DNA from: Imbricaverruca yamaguchii
Lineage: Eukaryota; Arthropoda; Thecostraca; Neoverrucidae
Assembly: GCA_034440575.1 (NCBI GenBank)
Contig: JAOTOL010001564.1
Coordinates: forward strand, 1,116,001 to 1,180,000
DNA length: 64,000 nucleotides
Reading direction: 5' to 3'
The notes below the pieces were generated by a model. The model made no database searches. It was not told the DNA's origin and saw nothing but the letters and a program-made list of their open reading frames with translations. Positions 43,481-55,650 of the stretch are shown here, one piece after another. A program made the translations under genes and the position numbers. The stretch's first letter is position 1. Every line of letters begins with the position of its first letter.

Positions 43481-46234
43481 GCCGCACGCCTCGCTGGCCG
43501 TCCGCGCCGCCGGTGGATTCAATTAAGCCGAGATCTGATGGTGCCCGGCCGCCGGCGCCGGTCGAAATCCGCCGGCATGTCGCCGGCCGCCCGGACCGGC
43601 CGCAAATACGGATATTAATTACCGCCGTCATGTGCAGTCGACGGCGGTCGCGCCGCCGCCGGCGCGCGACATCAGCGCCAATTTCCCGCCGTAAGTCCGT
43701 GTCTCGAGGAGACTGGATGCGGCCGGCCGGCCGGCTGGCCACCGGAGAGCACAATCCCGGCGGCGCTGGCACGCCGTTTCCGGTGTATCTTTTATTCATT
43801 GCATTGATCTCGCGGCTGGCGCTGCCATCAGTCTTTATTTCGCGTCGTCGCCGACCGCCGCGGATGATGCGGAAAAATTCGGCGGCCGCGTGTTTCGTGC
43901 AAGCGGACGGAGGCGGCCATCTGGTGGGCGCCGCGGCTCGTTGTCGGAATATATTGGCAGTGTCGGAGACGTGCCGGCTCTGCCGCGCGCCTCCGGCTCG
44001 GAGACAAATGCGCCGCGCCGCCTCGCCGAAAATCCGCACCGGGCGTGAATATCAATTGGACGCGTGTGACGAGTGGTCGCGTCAGTGTTGGCAGCGGGCG
44101 GCGAGGTGCGGCCGCGGAGGTCCGCCTCCGCCTGACACCGTCACGCGCGTCGGCAGCGCCGCCGCCGCGCAACAGCCGCCGCCGGTAGCCGGCCGGTCGC
44201 CGCCGGCCGACGTCTGTTTACCTCGAAGACACGCCGGCCCGCCCCCGGTTACATGCATGGGATTGGTAATGGCAGGGCCGGGGCTCGCGTGCTCCGGAGC
44301 CATGCGGCGCGCGGACCCAATTAGACGTCGTTCGGTTCCGGCTCGGCTGAGGTGCACCGGGCCGGCATTGTCCGAAGTCGCGGCGCCGTGCCGACGCGGC
44401 CGTCCGAAATTATAGGCCAAAAAGTACCCCGGCAATCAGATGGGCCACAGGTCGTTCGGGCGGCGACAAAAAATTTGACTACCAAAACTAGGGTTAATTG
44501 TAATGATGATAATGAGCATCGGCGAGCCGTTTTTTGGCACGCCATGTACGCGTAAAAATGAACGTAAGGAAACAGCCTAATGAGCGTTCAGTGTGACTTT
44601 CTTGATTTTTCGGCGTCCGGCCTGCGGTTTTCACACCCGAGAGATGATAATGAGACAGGGGCGGCTTTTTGCGAGCGTGGAGCTAGTTCGGCGGCGAACA
44701 TTTGGCGCGCACTGGCCTATCTCGGCCGTAACGAGAAGTGAAGTGGCGGTGAATTCCAGACATACTCGCAACACGGCGGTACTCCGCCCCCGCTGAGGCC
44801 GTTTCGTCACGTACCGGCCCGTAAGCGAGCGCGCCTTGCAGAAGGCCAGATGCAGGCGCATCCGGGGAGGGGGAGGGGTTCGACACTAGCGATGCGTACG
44901 GCGGACCTCCCGGTGGAGGAGACACGTGCTACGACCCTGGCCGTATGCGTTACGGTCGTGACTGTACGTGCTACGACCGCGCAACCACCTTGGCCCCGAC
45001 GCCTCGGGTGTTTCTTGATTGTTAAGCTGCACCACAGTGAAGTTATGAGACGCTTATGCCATCTGCTAATATTCAGCACAGCGAATGGCATTCACGTCGG
45101 GCTCTCGCGAGTGCCTCCCTAGTGCTGGAACCCACCATTTATATAAATGCATTTCTGCATTACTCGTTAATAACGCAGCTGAATTTAGCATCCGAGGTGG
45201 CCCTGAGTTCTAAAAGTTTGTCGATGTGTCTGGCAGGCACACGCCCAACCACGTATCATGGCGGTGGAGCATTTCTCGGTCATCAGCGTGACGCCAAAAC
45301 ACCCAGAAGCACGGGTTTTCAGCCGCCGCAGAGCGGAAGACGCCCTGCTAGGTCTGCTGGCCGTGTCGTCAGTGTGGGCGTCTACCCCACGCTGCGCTGG
45401 TGTCGCAGGGGGCGCGATCTCGGCGCCCCGAATTGTGTCTGTATCCCACACAGGTGGGGTGGGTGCCGGTAGGGGCCGGCGCGGGCTTGACAGCCTGTTT
45501 GCCGCCCGGACCCTGCGTGGTAAACACCTCCACTGTGGCCGGTCGGGCCGGGCCAGGCCGGGCCGCTCATTGTAAAGCGGTCCGCGCCGCACCACGCTCG
45601 GCGCTCTCGCGCCATTCGCGCCGCGCGACGCAGATGCAGCGCGGCGGCCATACCGTGAAGGTCGCGCCATTGGCCGCCGATCGAGACCGCTGTGAGACTG
45701 CAGGCGGGCTGGTTTCTTGTCTGAAGTTGGTCACCCGTGCCCCGACGCCGGCGACTGACCGAGAGCGGGAAGTTGCGGCGGCGGTGCTGCCGGGACTGAT
45801 GAGGGGAGAGAGTTCGCTGTCACCTGGCCTGCAGTCGAGGCGCCACCACCGGACACAGCTGGTCCGTCCGACAGCTAACGAGCCGCTCGTATGAACCTTA
45901 ACCCGCGCTCTTGCACCCCGACATTACATTATTCATTTAGCTCGGTGTGAAGGTGCCGCGCTGCACTAACTGCGTCCCGGCCGAGCGCGCCCCGGGCGGT
46001 GCGCCGGCCGCCATTAATGCACCTTTGTTCATCTGCGCCGCTATTGCTATCTGGCCCATTACGCGTTTCGCTCTTTTTCAGCGGCCGGCGGCCCGGGTCG
46101 GCTGGGTCGGTGCAGGTGCGGTGCAGGCACGCCGCCGGCGCTCGTTGGTAACGACCGCTCGCCTCCTGTTGCAGGTGTGCCGGCCGGCCCTCCCTACACT
46201 GTGATAGACGTGTCGCCGGCAGCTGTACTCTAGG
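43481..46234. other. CpG-rich 2.7 kb, no gene recognised
   Basis: Long overlapping frames (for example 43027-44415 and 45400-45894) result from high GC and rare stop codons, since the opposite strand is equally open. An AT-richer patch lies at 44450-44700. No domain was recognised. Confidence 0.45.
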
Positions 46235-46445
46235 ACCGGCGCCCGCCATACCACGGTGGACCAACACCCCAGCATCACGGTGAACCGTGTTGGACCACGC
46301 CGCACGGCGCTGGACCGTGTTGGACTACGTGGCACCGCCGTGGTCCATGCTGAACTACGCAGAACCACGGTGGATCACACCGGGCCGCGGTGGACCACGC
46401 CAGACTACGCCAGACCGCGTGTCACGACGTCGGTCCACGGCAGAC
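46235..46445. repeat. Degenerate ~15-16-bp repeat
   Basis: Words such as GGACCACGC, GGACTACG, GTGGACCA and CACGGTGGA recur about twelve times with frequent changes. Confidence 0.6.
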
Positions 46446-47352
46446 AGCGCGTCAGACCATGCCGGACGCAGCCCAAGAGCGCCCTGGCGACCTCCAACAA
46501 GACATCGTACTCGTCCTGGCTCGTCCTGGCTCGTCCAGACTCGGCCGAGCAGCGGCTCGGCTCGTCCCGGCCGCTCACGGCCCAATCAAAACACGGCCGA
46601 CCCAACCCGCCACCACTTGTTTTCGGCTCACTTTCGAGAGGAATCTCAGGGATCGTTTGGGGCCCACAGGCGCAGACAGTCCGCGCGTGGGACCGGTGTG
46701 GTTTTCGGCTCGCGTTCGCCGCGGTGCCGTCGCGCCCGCCGTCGATGTGGTTCGGTGCGCGTCGTCGTCGATGTCGATATCAGTAGCGTTGCTGTCGGCG
46801 CGGTGCCGGTTCGAGTCGGAGCGGCCGGCAGTGGATCGATCCGTGTTCGCCCGCTCGTTATCGTTCTAGTCAGTCGTGCGGTCCTGTATCAGTGTAAATA
46901 TATTCTGTGATATGTACCGAAATATAACTATCCAATCGACACGTGTCCCACGGCGCATTGTGCACGGCCTGAGCTGTCGTCGACGCATCGAGCATACCGC
47001 AATCGGCCAACGCCGGCGCGCACGAATCTCGCGCCGGACGACACGACCCGCAGGCGCGCTAGACACCCCCGATAATGTCGTCTGCAGCGTGGCGGCCGGT
47101 CCCAGCCGGCGCCGGCCACACGACTTCCGTGTCGGCGGTGCGACCGCAGCGGGCAGACAGCTGCCGCGCGACGTGGACCGGCCGCGCCGCGCCGGCCGTG
47201 CAACCGACTACACGTCACGGAAACACACTCATGGGCAGTCTAAATGCGCGCCGCCAGTCGGTGCAGCCGAGCCGCGCCATTTCTCAACAGGCGCGCCGGC
47301 GACCGACCGAGATTGGGGCGCCGCGCCGCTGGCCGGCGCCGGACGTGGCCAC
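46446..47352. other. No gene recognised
   Basis: GC-rich to about 46860, then mixed. A frame at 46876-47781 is open but its first part has no motif and its second part is the next minisatellite. Confidence 0.45.
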
Positions 47353-47560
47353 TGGACGTGCCGGCGGACACCAGGGGTGGTCACTGGACGTGCCGGCGGA
47401 CACCAGGGGTGGTCACTGGACGTGCCGGCGGACACCAGGGGTGGTCACTGGACGTCCCCGCGGACACCAGGGGTGGTCACTGGACGTCCCCGCGGACACC
47501 AGGGGTGGTCACTGGACGTGGCCACTGGACGTGCCGGCGGACACCAGGGGTGGTCACTGA
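47353..47560. repeat. 32-bp minisatellite, about six units
   Basis: TGGACGTGCCGGCGGACACC starts each unit, followed by AGGGGTGGTCAC. Two central units read TGGACGTCCCCGCGG. One short partial unit precedes the last. Confidence 0.94.
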
Positions 47561-47669
47561 GCATGACCACAGACACTAGTGGTGGTGATCGGTCACCGGT
47601 AACTGGACACCGGACACGGACGGCAGACACTAGCTGTGGCCGCAGTGTGCAGCAGCAGCGGACACCTAC

Positions 47670-48400
47670 AACAGACGGCGACACTCGTACACTGGACACT
47701 CACAACAGACGGCGACACTCGTACACTGGACACTCACAACAGACGCGCACTCGTACACTGGACACTCACAACAGACGGTGACACTCGTACACTGGACACT
47801 CACAACAGGCGGCGACACTCGTACACTGGACACTCACAGCGACGGCGACACTCGTACACTGGACACTCACAGCAGACGGCGACACTCGTACACTGACACT
47901 ACAGCAGACGGCGACACTCGTACACTGGACACTCACAGCAGACGGGACACCTGGACACTCACAACAGACTGCGTCACTCATACACTGGACACTCACAGCG
48001 ACTGCGTCACCGTACACTGGACACTCACGACAGAATGCGTCACTCGTACACTGGACACTCAACAGACAGCGACACTCGTACACTGGACAATCACAACAGA
48101 CGGCGACACTCGTACACTGGACACTCACAACAGACTGCGTCACGCTTTCAACTTCTGTACACTGGACACTCACAACAGACGGCGACACTCATACACTGAA
48201 CACTCAACAGACGGCGACACTCGTACACTGGACACTCACAACAGACGGCGACACTCGCTGTACACTGGACACTCACAACAGATGGCGACACTCGTACACT
48301 GAAGACTCACAACAGACCTCGACACTCGTTGGACACTGGACACCCACAGCAGACGGCGACACTCGCTGGATACTGGACACTGGACACAAGCGACGGACGA
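47670..48400. repeat. 34-bp minisatellite, about 21 units
   Basis: GACACTCGTACACTGGACAC followed by TCACAACAGACGGC. The array begins about 110 bases after the previous, unrelated 32-bp array. Several units have single-base deletions or carry GCGTCACTC instead of GCGACACTC. Confidence 0.94.
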
Positions 48401-49360
48401 CGGACACCCACAGCAGACGGTAACAGTCGCCGTCGTGTGCTGTCGCCTGCCCACGGGGTCGCCTCTCGCTACGCGGTCGCCACTGATCGCACACACTGAC
48501 CGACGCGAGCTGTACCTGCTCACGAACGACACGGACATTAGACCCCCCCCTCCCCCTGACACAGGGGGGTGGGGCGGCCTCCGTGCCCCGCTCACCGGTC
48601 GCCGCTCAGTGTCGTCTGCACGGCATGGCGCGGCTCCGATCGTGTCCGGCGAGAACCGGCTGGAGGCTGACAGTACAGACGGCCTGCCCGCGTAACAGGG
48701 ATGCCGGCGACACAAGGTACGGACAGGCCGAACGGGTGCGGCTGCAAGACGTGTAACGTGACACGCCTGCGCTGCCGACGCTGTCGTCGGCAGCCGGCAA
48801 TCAGCAGACGCGTGTAGGCAGTCTTTCAATTCACTTAAAATGCATGTGTCCCTAACGAGCTGCATTTGGCGTGGCTCGCCATTGTGCCGTTCAACGGCCG
48901 CGTAATTGGTTCTCCTTTTCGGCCGAGTTCTAGATGAATCAGCCAGGGCGCGCATTCATCTGCATAACAATTCTGAACGGCGAGGCTCCCGGCCTATCTA
49001 TTTACACGTCGGCGCCGATTCTCGATGTGCTCTTTCAACTCGTTGAGGGCATTTAGATCGTGACCGCTGTTTAGCATTCAGTGTTGACGGCGCCGCGGCG
49101 CGGTTTGTGTTTCAATTTCCGCTGCGCCACCGTACGCCGCCAGTTGGCCGGGTGGATATGAACTGTGACGGCTGCGGCGGGCGGCTGCCAGCCGGGCCGG
49201 CCCGTGTCCGCCACACAATTGGCTGCCGGCAGTTCGTGACCGAAATGATTGCTCGCGCTGCCACGACCAATTTGCAGAGGCTGGCCACTTTGGAAGCCTG
49301 GGTACCGGTCCCCGTACGATGTGTGCCCACGGCGAGATTCGGCCTCTGGCTGGGTCACAG
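48401..49360. other. No gene recognised
   Basis: Includes the C-rich/G-rich foldback at 48543-48575. The remainder has no coding or RNA signal I can name. Confidence 0.45.
48543..48575. repeat. C-rich/G-rich foldback
   Basis: A run of C with one T (CCCCCCCCTCCCCCTG) is followed after ACA by CAGGGGGGTGGGG. The two sides pair imperfectly, and either strand alone also has i-motif or G-quadruplex potential. Confidence 0.7.
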
Positions 49361-49525
49361 GTTAGCGGGAGGAGCATGGGTTAACGGAGCGGGATTACGG
49401 GACAGCGGAGTGGGATCACGAGTCAGCGGAATGGCATGGCGGATGTGCATGGCAGGATCACGGGGCAGCCGAGCCCGATCTCAGGTTAAAGTAGCGGCAC
49501 CAGTACGCAACAGGACGAGCCGTGG
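49361..49525. repeat. Degenerate ~21-bp repeat
   Basis: GGGATCACGGG, GGGATTACGGGACAGCGGAG and AGTCAGCGGAATGG-type words recur about six times with poor conservation. Confidence 0.55.
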
Positions 49526-51461
49526 GTCAGCGGATCACTCTTCGGGTACCAGACGTATAGAGACTTCGCTATCAGTCATCCAATCCGAGCTGCTTCTATT
49601 CACTTCAAATGGCAAGATGACGCCGGAACTTGGGCTGTAGGGCTTCAGCTGGGAGAGCTGCCAAGCACACATCACATACCCTTCCTTTTGCGCTGGTGTG
49701 TCCGTAGACCATGGGTTCACGATCCGTTATTAACTTATTCTCTTCACTGTACGTCAGGCACTCGAAAACCAGGTTCGAAATCACCCAATCATCATCCTGC
49801 ACTTCCTTGGTATTCCACGCATCTCAAAGATATCAACCGCAATCCCTGGGGAGCTTTCATATGGCACGATTTGCATTTGGTCCGACAGGCCCTTCTTGTA
49901 GCTCGCTCACGTTGTCATCTATTACTCGACACTGCAAAGTCACCATTATTGAGCCGGCCGCCTCCATCATATGCTTCCACTTCAACCATCATCCACACTC
50001 CAGTCCATCCACGTTGTCATCCACCCTCTCCCCCTTCAGTAGCATCTACTGTCCTCTTGTCGTACACCACTCTCCATCGTCCACTATAACACTCTACTTC
50101 ACACTCACCACCATGTCATAGACACTCTTCACAGTCCGCTCTCCAACGTCCACCAGAACGCTTCTAACTCTCTACCGTCCAATGGCCAAAACTACCTTCA
50201 CACCCGACGCTCCACACTCCATTTGTCACACCCACTGCCAACTCTCCACCACCCACTCAGACTTCCCACCGCCCACTCTTCACGGCCCATTCTTCAAGCG
50301 ACATCCATCGCCCATCTTTACTCTCACCATTCCCGCCGAAGTCGGCGCCGTTTGCCTTCCTCCGCGCAGAGTCTCGCCTCTCGGCTCAGCCGAGTTTGGC
50401 TCAGCCAGACTCAGCTGGGCTCAGCGCCAGCCGGCGGCCGTGTCCCAGGTCAGCGCGCGACACGACTCGCGACGCAGCTGACATGGCCGGCCGCATCGCC
50501 TCGTGTGGCATGATTGAAACCGGTCAGCCGCAGTTGAGGGCCAAATTGGGTAAGCCCCTAAGCCTCTTAGTGTCGCAGCGACATGGGATTTGACCGGCGA
50601 GGCTGGCGGCGAGAGCCTCCGACTGGGCCGGACGGCGCTCCGCCTCAATCTGGTCTCGGATCGGAGAAGTTAGTGCCCTCCGGCCTGAGCGCAGGATAAT
50701 GGAGTAGGGCGTCTGTCAGCCGCGGTCGCAGAGGTGAACCTCCCCCTTCCGTGGCCCAGTCCGCTCACGGACGTCCCAGCCCACGACGGCGTCCGACGGC
50801 CGTCCCGCCTGACCCGAGTCGGCCTGCGTCACGGGCCGGAAGTTCACGCCGGCCATGGCACTACCTCACTGCCGAGCCGAGATTACCGCCGGCTACAGTT
50901 CGAGGGCGGTGCCGTGCTCGGCCGCCGGGTCGGCAATCGCTCCATCCCACGGGAGACCGCAGTTTCGGAGAGTTACTCCGACACTCGCCGTCGCCGTCGT
51001 GAGCTGACCGGACGCCCTCTGGCACCGGAGAAATGGCATACGACAGCTGTCTCACGCTCGGGATCCCAGTCTTGAGGCCTCTCCGACTGCCACCTGCCCC
51101 ACTCAGGGGAGCTGATCCGCCACTCCGCCGCCGCCGACAGCCGAGAGCTGCCGACCGCTAAGCAGCACGTCCGCGCGACGGTCCGGCTCGATAACCGGGC
51201 CGCGCCATTATTAATGCGTCCCGTCCATAATTAATGAAATTATCCGGTCCATCTAGCGGCCGGATCGGGTGCGACAGCTTTTTACGGCTCGTCCTAAAGT
51301 GGCGGTGGAAATTTGACCGTCCCGCGGCCCGACAGAGTTGCCGACTCGGAAGGAGATGGCGCGATAGTGGGCTCCTCGGCCGGCCGGCTGTCACCCGTCT
51401 CCAGCCGGCCGTCAGCCGCCGGGCCTGTGTCGGTGGTGGTGATGTCGGCTGTTTCGGAGGT
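49526..51461. other. No gene recognised; C/T-rich 49970-50330
   Basis: A pyrimidine-rich stretch with CACTCTCCA and CCATCC words runs from about 49970 to 50330. After it, CpG-rich DNA with no recognisable exon continues to the 75-bp repeat. Confidence 0.45.
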
Positions 51462-52110
51462 GTCACCAGCCGTGACAGCCGGCCGTATCAGAGGCGGCCC
51501 GGCCCGCGTCGGTGATAGGGGCCCCACTAACTCCGTGTCACCAGAGGTGACGGCCGGCTGCAGCAGAGGCGGCCCGGCCCGTGTCGGTGAGAGGGACCCC
51601 GCTGACGCCGTGTCACCAGAGGTGACGGCCGGCTGCAGCAGAGGGGGCCCGGCCCGTGTCGGTGAGAGGGACCCCGCTGACGCCGTGTCACCAGAGGTGA
51701 TGGTGGGCTGTATCAGAGGCGGCCCGGCCCGTGTCGGTGAGAGGGACCCCGCTGACGCCGTGTCACCAGAGGTGACGGGCGGCTGCAGCAGAGGCTGCCC
51801 GGCCCGTGTCGGTGAGAGGGACCCCGCTGACGCCGTGTCACCAGAGGTGACGGCCGGCTGTGTCAGAGGCGGCCCGGCCCGTGTCGGTGAGAGGGACCCC
51901 GCTGACGCCGTGTCACCAGAGGTGACGGCCGGCTGCAGCAGAGGCGGCCCGGCCCGTGTCGGTGAGAGGGACCCCGCTGACGCCGTGTCACCAGAGGTGA
52001 CGGCCGGCTGCAGCAGAGGCGGCCCGGCCCGTGTCGGTGAGAGGGACCCCGCTGACGCCGTGTCACCAGAGGTGATGGTGGGCTGTATCAGAGGCGGCTC
52101 GTGGCGGTGA
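51462..52110. repeat. 75-bp minisatellite, about nine units
   Basis: GTGTCACCAGAGGTGACGGC starts units at 51462, 51536, 51610, 51685, 51760, 51835, 51910, 51985 and 52060. A variant with ATGGTGGGCTGTATCAGAGG appears in units 4 and 9. In frame it reads VSPEVTAGCSRGGPARVGER with DPADA, a 25-residue repeat. Confidence 0.95.
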
Positions 52111-52740
52111 GAGGGACCCCGCTGACACTGTCACCAGAGGCGACTGCCTGTCTTCCAGAGATGGACCCTGGTGACGCATGACTGCATGTGATTGAATATC
52201 GTCTGGAGTTAGATCCTGGTGACGCTGTCACCAGTACATGACTGTTCTCCGGAGATCGATCCCAGTGGCACTGTGTCACCAGCGCGTGACTGATTGTTCT
52301 CTGGAGATGGACGACGGTGACGCTATGTCACTAAATATGATTGAATATCGTCTGGAGATAGATTCCGGTGATGCTGTGTCACCAGCACGTGACTGATCGT
52401 TCCTCGGAGATGGGCTCCGGTAACGCTACGTCACTAGCACGCGACTGACTACCATCTGCAGATGGTAGCCTGATGGCAGTTTCACACCACGTGACTGACT
52501 TCCCTCTGGAGATTGATCCTGGCGATGTTGTGTCACCACCAAGTGACTGACGGTTGCTCTTGAGATGGACCCGGTAACTTGCTGTGTCACCAGCAAGTGA
52601 CTGACGGTTGCTCTTGAGATGGACCCGGTAACGCTGTGTCACCAGCAAGTGACTGACGGTTGCTCTTGAGATGGACCCGGTAACGCTGTGTCACCAGCAA
52701 GTGACTGACGGTTGCTCTTGAGATGGACCCTGGTGACACA
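52111..52740. repeat. ~52-bp degenerate repeat sharing the GTGTCACCAG core
   Basis: The right end has regular 52-bp units (TGTGTCACC at 52583, 52635 and 52687) with AGTGACTGACGGTTGCTCTT. Leftwards the units become diverged. The core GTGTCACCAG also starts each 75-bp unit of the preceding array, so the two arrays may be related. Confidence 0.85.
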
Positions 52741-53243
52741 TTATCACCCACCGGCGCGGGAATGGCCGCACCTGTATCCGCGAAGTCGTCACTGTCGCTC
52801 CTTTTGCTGCTGTGTCGAGCAGTACGCAGGGGAATACTACTCGTCGCCACGAGCACCCACTACTCCGTGTAACTCCAGGCGTGAAATCCAACACAAATTT
52901 GCTGAGATATTGTGCATCCAATATGGTGACGCATTCGACATGCCGTTTATTGAAGCTCGTCGGCTGAAACATGTCAAGAGCGGCTGACGTGACGTGACGG
53001 TGGCCGGGCTGAGAATTACGACCGGAGATGCCGTGCTCACGGTGGAATGGCTCGTAGGTAGGCGGATTTATTAAACGACTCTGAGAATTATGGATGATAC
53101 TGAGCACATGTCCAACAAGGGTCGTCCCGGAAATAAGCGCACGTGATTTAATGCAGGGCCAACCAGTCCCGCAAAGGCCAGGTTTTTGCGACGAGATCAA
53201 CTTGCGACGACGAACACTTGCCTTTCCGTAGTCAACTGCAAGT
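52741..53243. other. No gene recognised
   Basis: Mixed composition. Nothing identified. Confidence 0.45.
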
Positions 53244-53299
<56 letters not shown>

Positions 53300-53336
53300 T
53301 GGTGTGTGTGTGTGCGTGTATATGTGTGTGTGTGTA
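53244..53336. repeat. (GT)n microsatellite
   Basis: A GT run of about 48 bases, then interrupted GT to 53336. Confidence 0.96.
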
Positions 53337-53708
53337 ACTCATCACCCAGTGAAACTTTGAATTGGGTCGATTACATCACGATTGCCCGTTGTGTCTCAGT
53401 GACAAATGCAATTATCCAAAGAGACGTGCCCTCCACCATATTAGGCACTCAAAATCCCGGTGCACATCCCCCGGAAACGCTCGAGAACGTTCAGGCAGCA
53501 GTGTTCGGAAACGCTGGGGGACGGCCGCGACGACGGCCGGGCAGCGGGCAGAGCCCGGCCGAGGCGGCCGAAAGCGAAAAGCGGCCGTCGCAATCGTAGC
53601 CGGCGATCGGACGCCGTCCGCTGCGCCGGCGATTGCCCGCGGCTCAGACACCGTGATCGGCCGAGATTGGTCGGCTCGTCCGGCGGCCGAAGCGAGTGTT
53701 CGCGCCCG

Positions 53709-54172
53709 CTCGCCACCTCGCCACCTCGCCACCTCGCCACCTCGCCACCTCGCCACCTCGCCACCTCGCCACCTCGCCACCTCGCCACCTCGCCACCTCG
53801 CCACCTCGCCACCTTGTCACCTCGCCACCTCGCCCGCTCGCCACCTCGCCACCTCGCCATCTCGCCCGCTCGCCACCTCGCCACCTCGCCACCTCGCCAC
53901 CTCGTCACCTTGTCACCTCGCCCGCTCGCCACCTCGCCACCTCGCCACCTTTCCACCTCGCCACCTCGCCACCTCGTCACCTCGCCACCCCGCCACCTCG
54001 CCACCTCGCCACCTCGCCACCTCGCCACCTCGTCACATCGCCACCTCGCCACCTCGCCACCCCGCCACCTCGCCACCTTTCCACCTCGCCACCTCGTCAC
54101 CTCGTCACATCGCCACCTCGTCACCTCGCCACCTCGCCACCTCGCCACCTCGTCACCTCGCCACCTCGCCCC
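53709..54172. repeat. 8-bp repeat CCACCTCG, about 57 units
   Basis: The octamer repeats with very few changes (CCACCTTG, TCACCTCG, CCCGCTCG, CCACCTTT), almost always keeping phase. Three octamers form a 24-base reading period, so all six frames remain open (up to about 316 codons), giving SPPRHLAT on plus and RWRGGEVA on minus. Confidence 0.96.
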
Positions 54173-55289
54173 GGGTGGCGCGGGTCAGGCGGGCCACCAC
54201 CACGCCGCGCATCGCTCGCGCTAAAACACAAGAAGTCGGGTCGGTGAGCGTCCTTGAGCGTCGTCGCACGCCGGAGATAAGTCGTGCGATATCGCATCTG
54301 CACATGCAATAGCCGAGTAGAGTCGCAGTCGAGCAGCGTAGCCTGCCCCCACCCCGCCGCGGGCACGGGTGGCCCTTGGGGTCCCCGGAAGCTCGTTTCT
54401 CCTGCCAGCCCCACCGGCCTGCCGGGCTGTGCGGGAGGGGAGGGGGGGGGGGGTGATGTCTGCCGCCGGCATGCCCAGCCGGCCGGCACCGGCGCAGAAT
54501 ACAAATCCGGTTTGTAATCAGTGACACAGGGTTGGGGGCTCGGCGTGCACTTCATATGAGTTATGAGGATCCCCGCAAAGGAGAAACTCGAATTCACACC
54601 ACGCGCTGCTGGAGCCCTACCGTATATCGCGCTGCAAGGCTCAATATTATGCAGCAAGCCAGTTATTGATGACACCTACGAACAGACTACATGATGGGCG
54701 TGATTATTATTAAGAGTTGTTTTATGGGCATGAAATGTAACCGAGGTTTATAATGCAAGATATCAACGCAGGGTCATCGTTCATCCGGACCGCCTGTGCA
54801 TCAGCGTAATTCTAACAGTCGGCCACGTTAGTTATGACGCCAATGAGTCATTCCATCTGCCAGGGCAACTCGTATTGGCCTGGTTTCGGCCGCATTTGGC
54901 GGTATCCGGCTGAACGGAATATCCGCGACCGAGAATTTTGGTTACCGCTAACGGGCTATCGATGGTAGATCTGACGGCGATCCCCAGCACTCGTTCGTCG
55001 CCGGCCTCCATAGTCGAACGGCGAGGTTTTATCCGGGCCGCTTTTTGTCGAGGCGCGCAACGCCCGAACACGAAAACCAATTATGAATTTCACAGCTGAT
55101 CGAGGTCTAATGACCCATTGTCTGAGCGGTGTCCGGCAAAATTCTGTCTGACAGGCTCCCGCAGCACACCGGACCGTGAACGGCGCTCCTAACAGCAGCA
55201 CGGTGGACATGGGGCTGGGTGAATCCGCCCGACGGCGGACGAGGTCCGAGAGTGTACCGGGCAGCGGGCACAGTCAGGCTCCAGGCAAG
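54173..55289. other. No gene recognised; G run near 54430-54452
   Basis: The G-rich stretch 54430-54452 could form a quadruplex. No exon, RNA gene or transposon recognised. Confidence 0.45.
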
Positions 55290-55650
55290 TGGGGCGGTGG
55301 TCAGGGTCAGGTCAGAGTTCACGCCTGTGTGACGTTGGTCAAGGTCAGATCCAGGGTCAGGGTCAGGGTCAAGAATTGTCAATGCTTCGACAATGTCAAT
55401 GTCGTCATGTGTCAAGTACTGGAAACATTCTTGTTGCCACTCTGGCAACTAGCCTTGAGTTGTTGACCGCGACCTTGACCCCGGCCAGGGTCAGAGACTG
55501 GATCAGACCGAGGACCCAAGAAATGTCTTCGAGGCTCACCAAAAAAATGGCAATAGCAGGACCAGTATCCACCTATCCAGCTGTGGGACGGTGGTCGAAG
55601 TCAGGATCAGGATCTGTGGAGCAGTAGTTAGGATCATGATCAGGATCAGA
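55290..55650. repeat. Dispersed GGTCA/AGGTCAGG words
   Basis: GGTCAGGGTCAGG, TCAAGGTCA and CAGGATCAGGATC recur about fifteen times without a fixed period. AGGTCA is the nuclear-receptor half-site, but this looks like a decayed simple repeat. Confidence 0.5.

Noticed and set aside
43027..44415. 462-codon frame
   Set aside because: Runs through a 32-bp tandem repeat and CpG-rich DNA. The opposite strand is equally open and no domain is visible.
53362..54312. 316-codon and similar frames on both strands
   Set aside because: Explained by the octamer repeat CCACCTCG.
55290..55650. Cluster of nuclear-receptor half-sites (AGGTCA)
   Set aside because: The words sit in a decayed GGTCAGG simple repeat with no fixed spacing. 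Chance is the better explanation.
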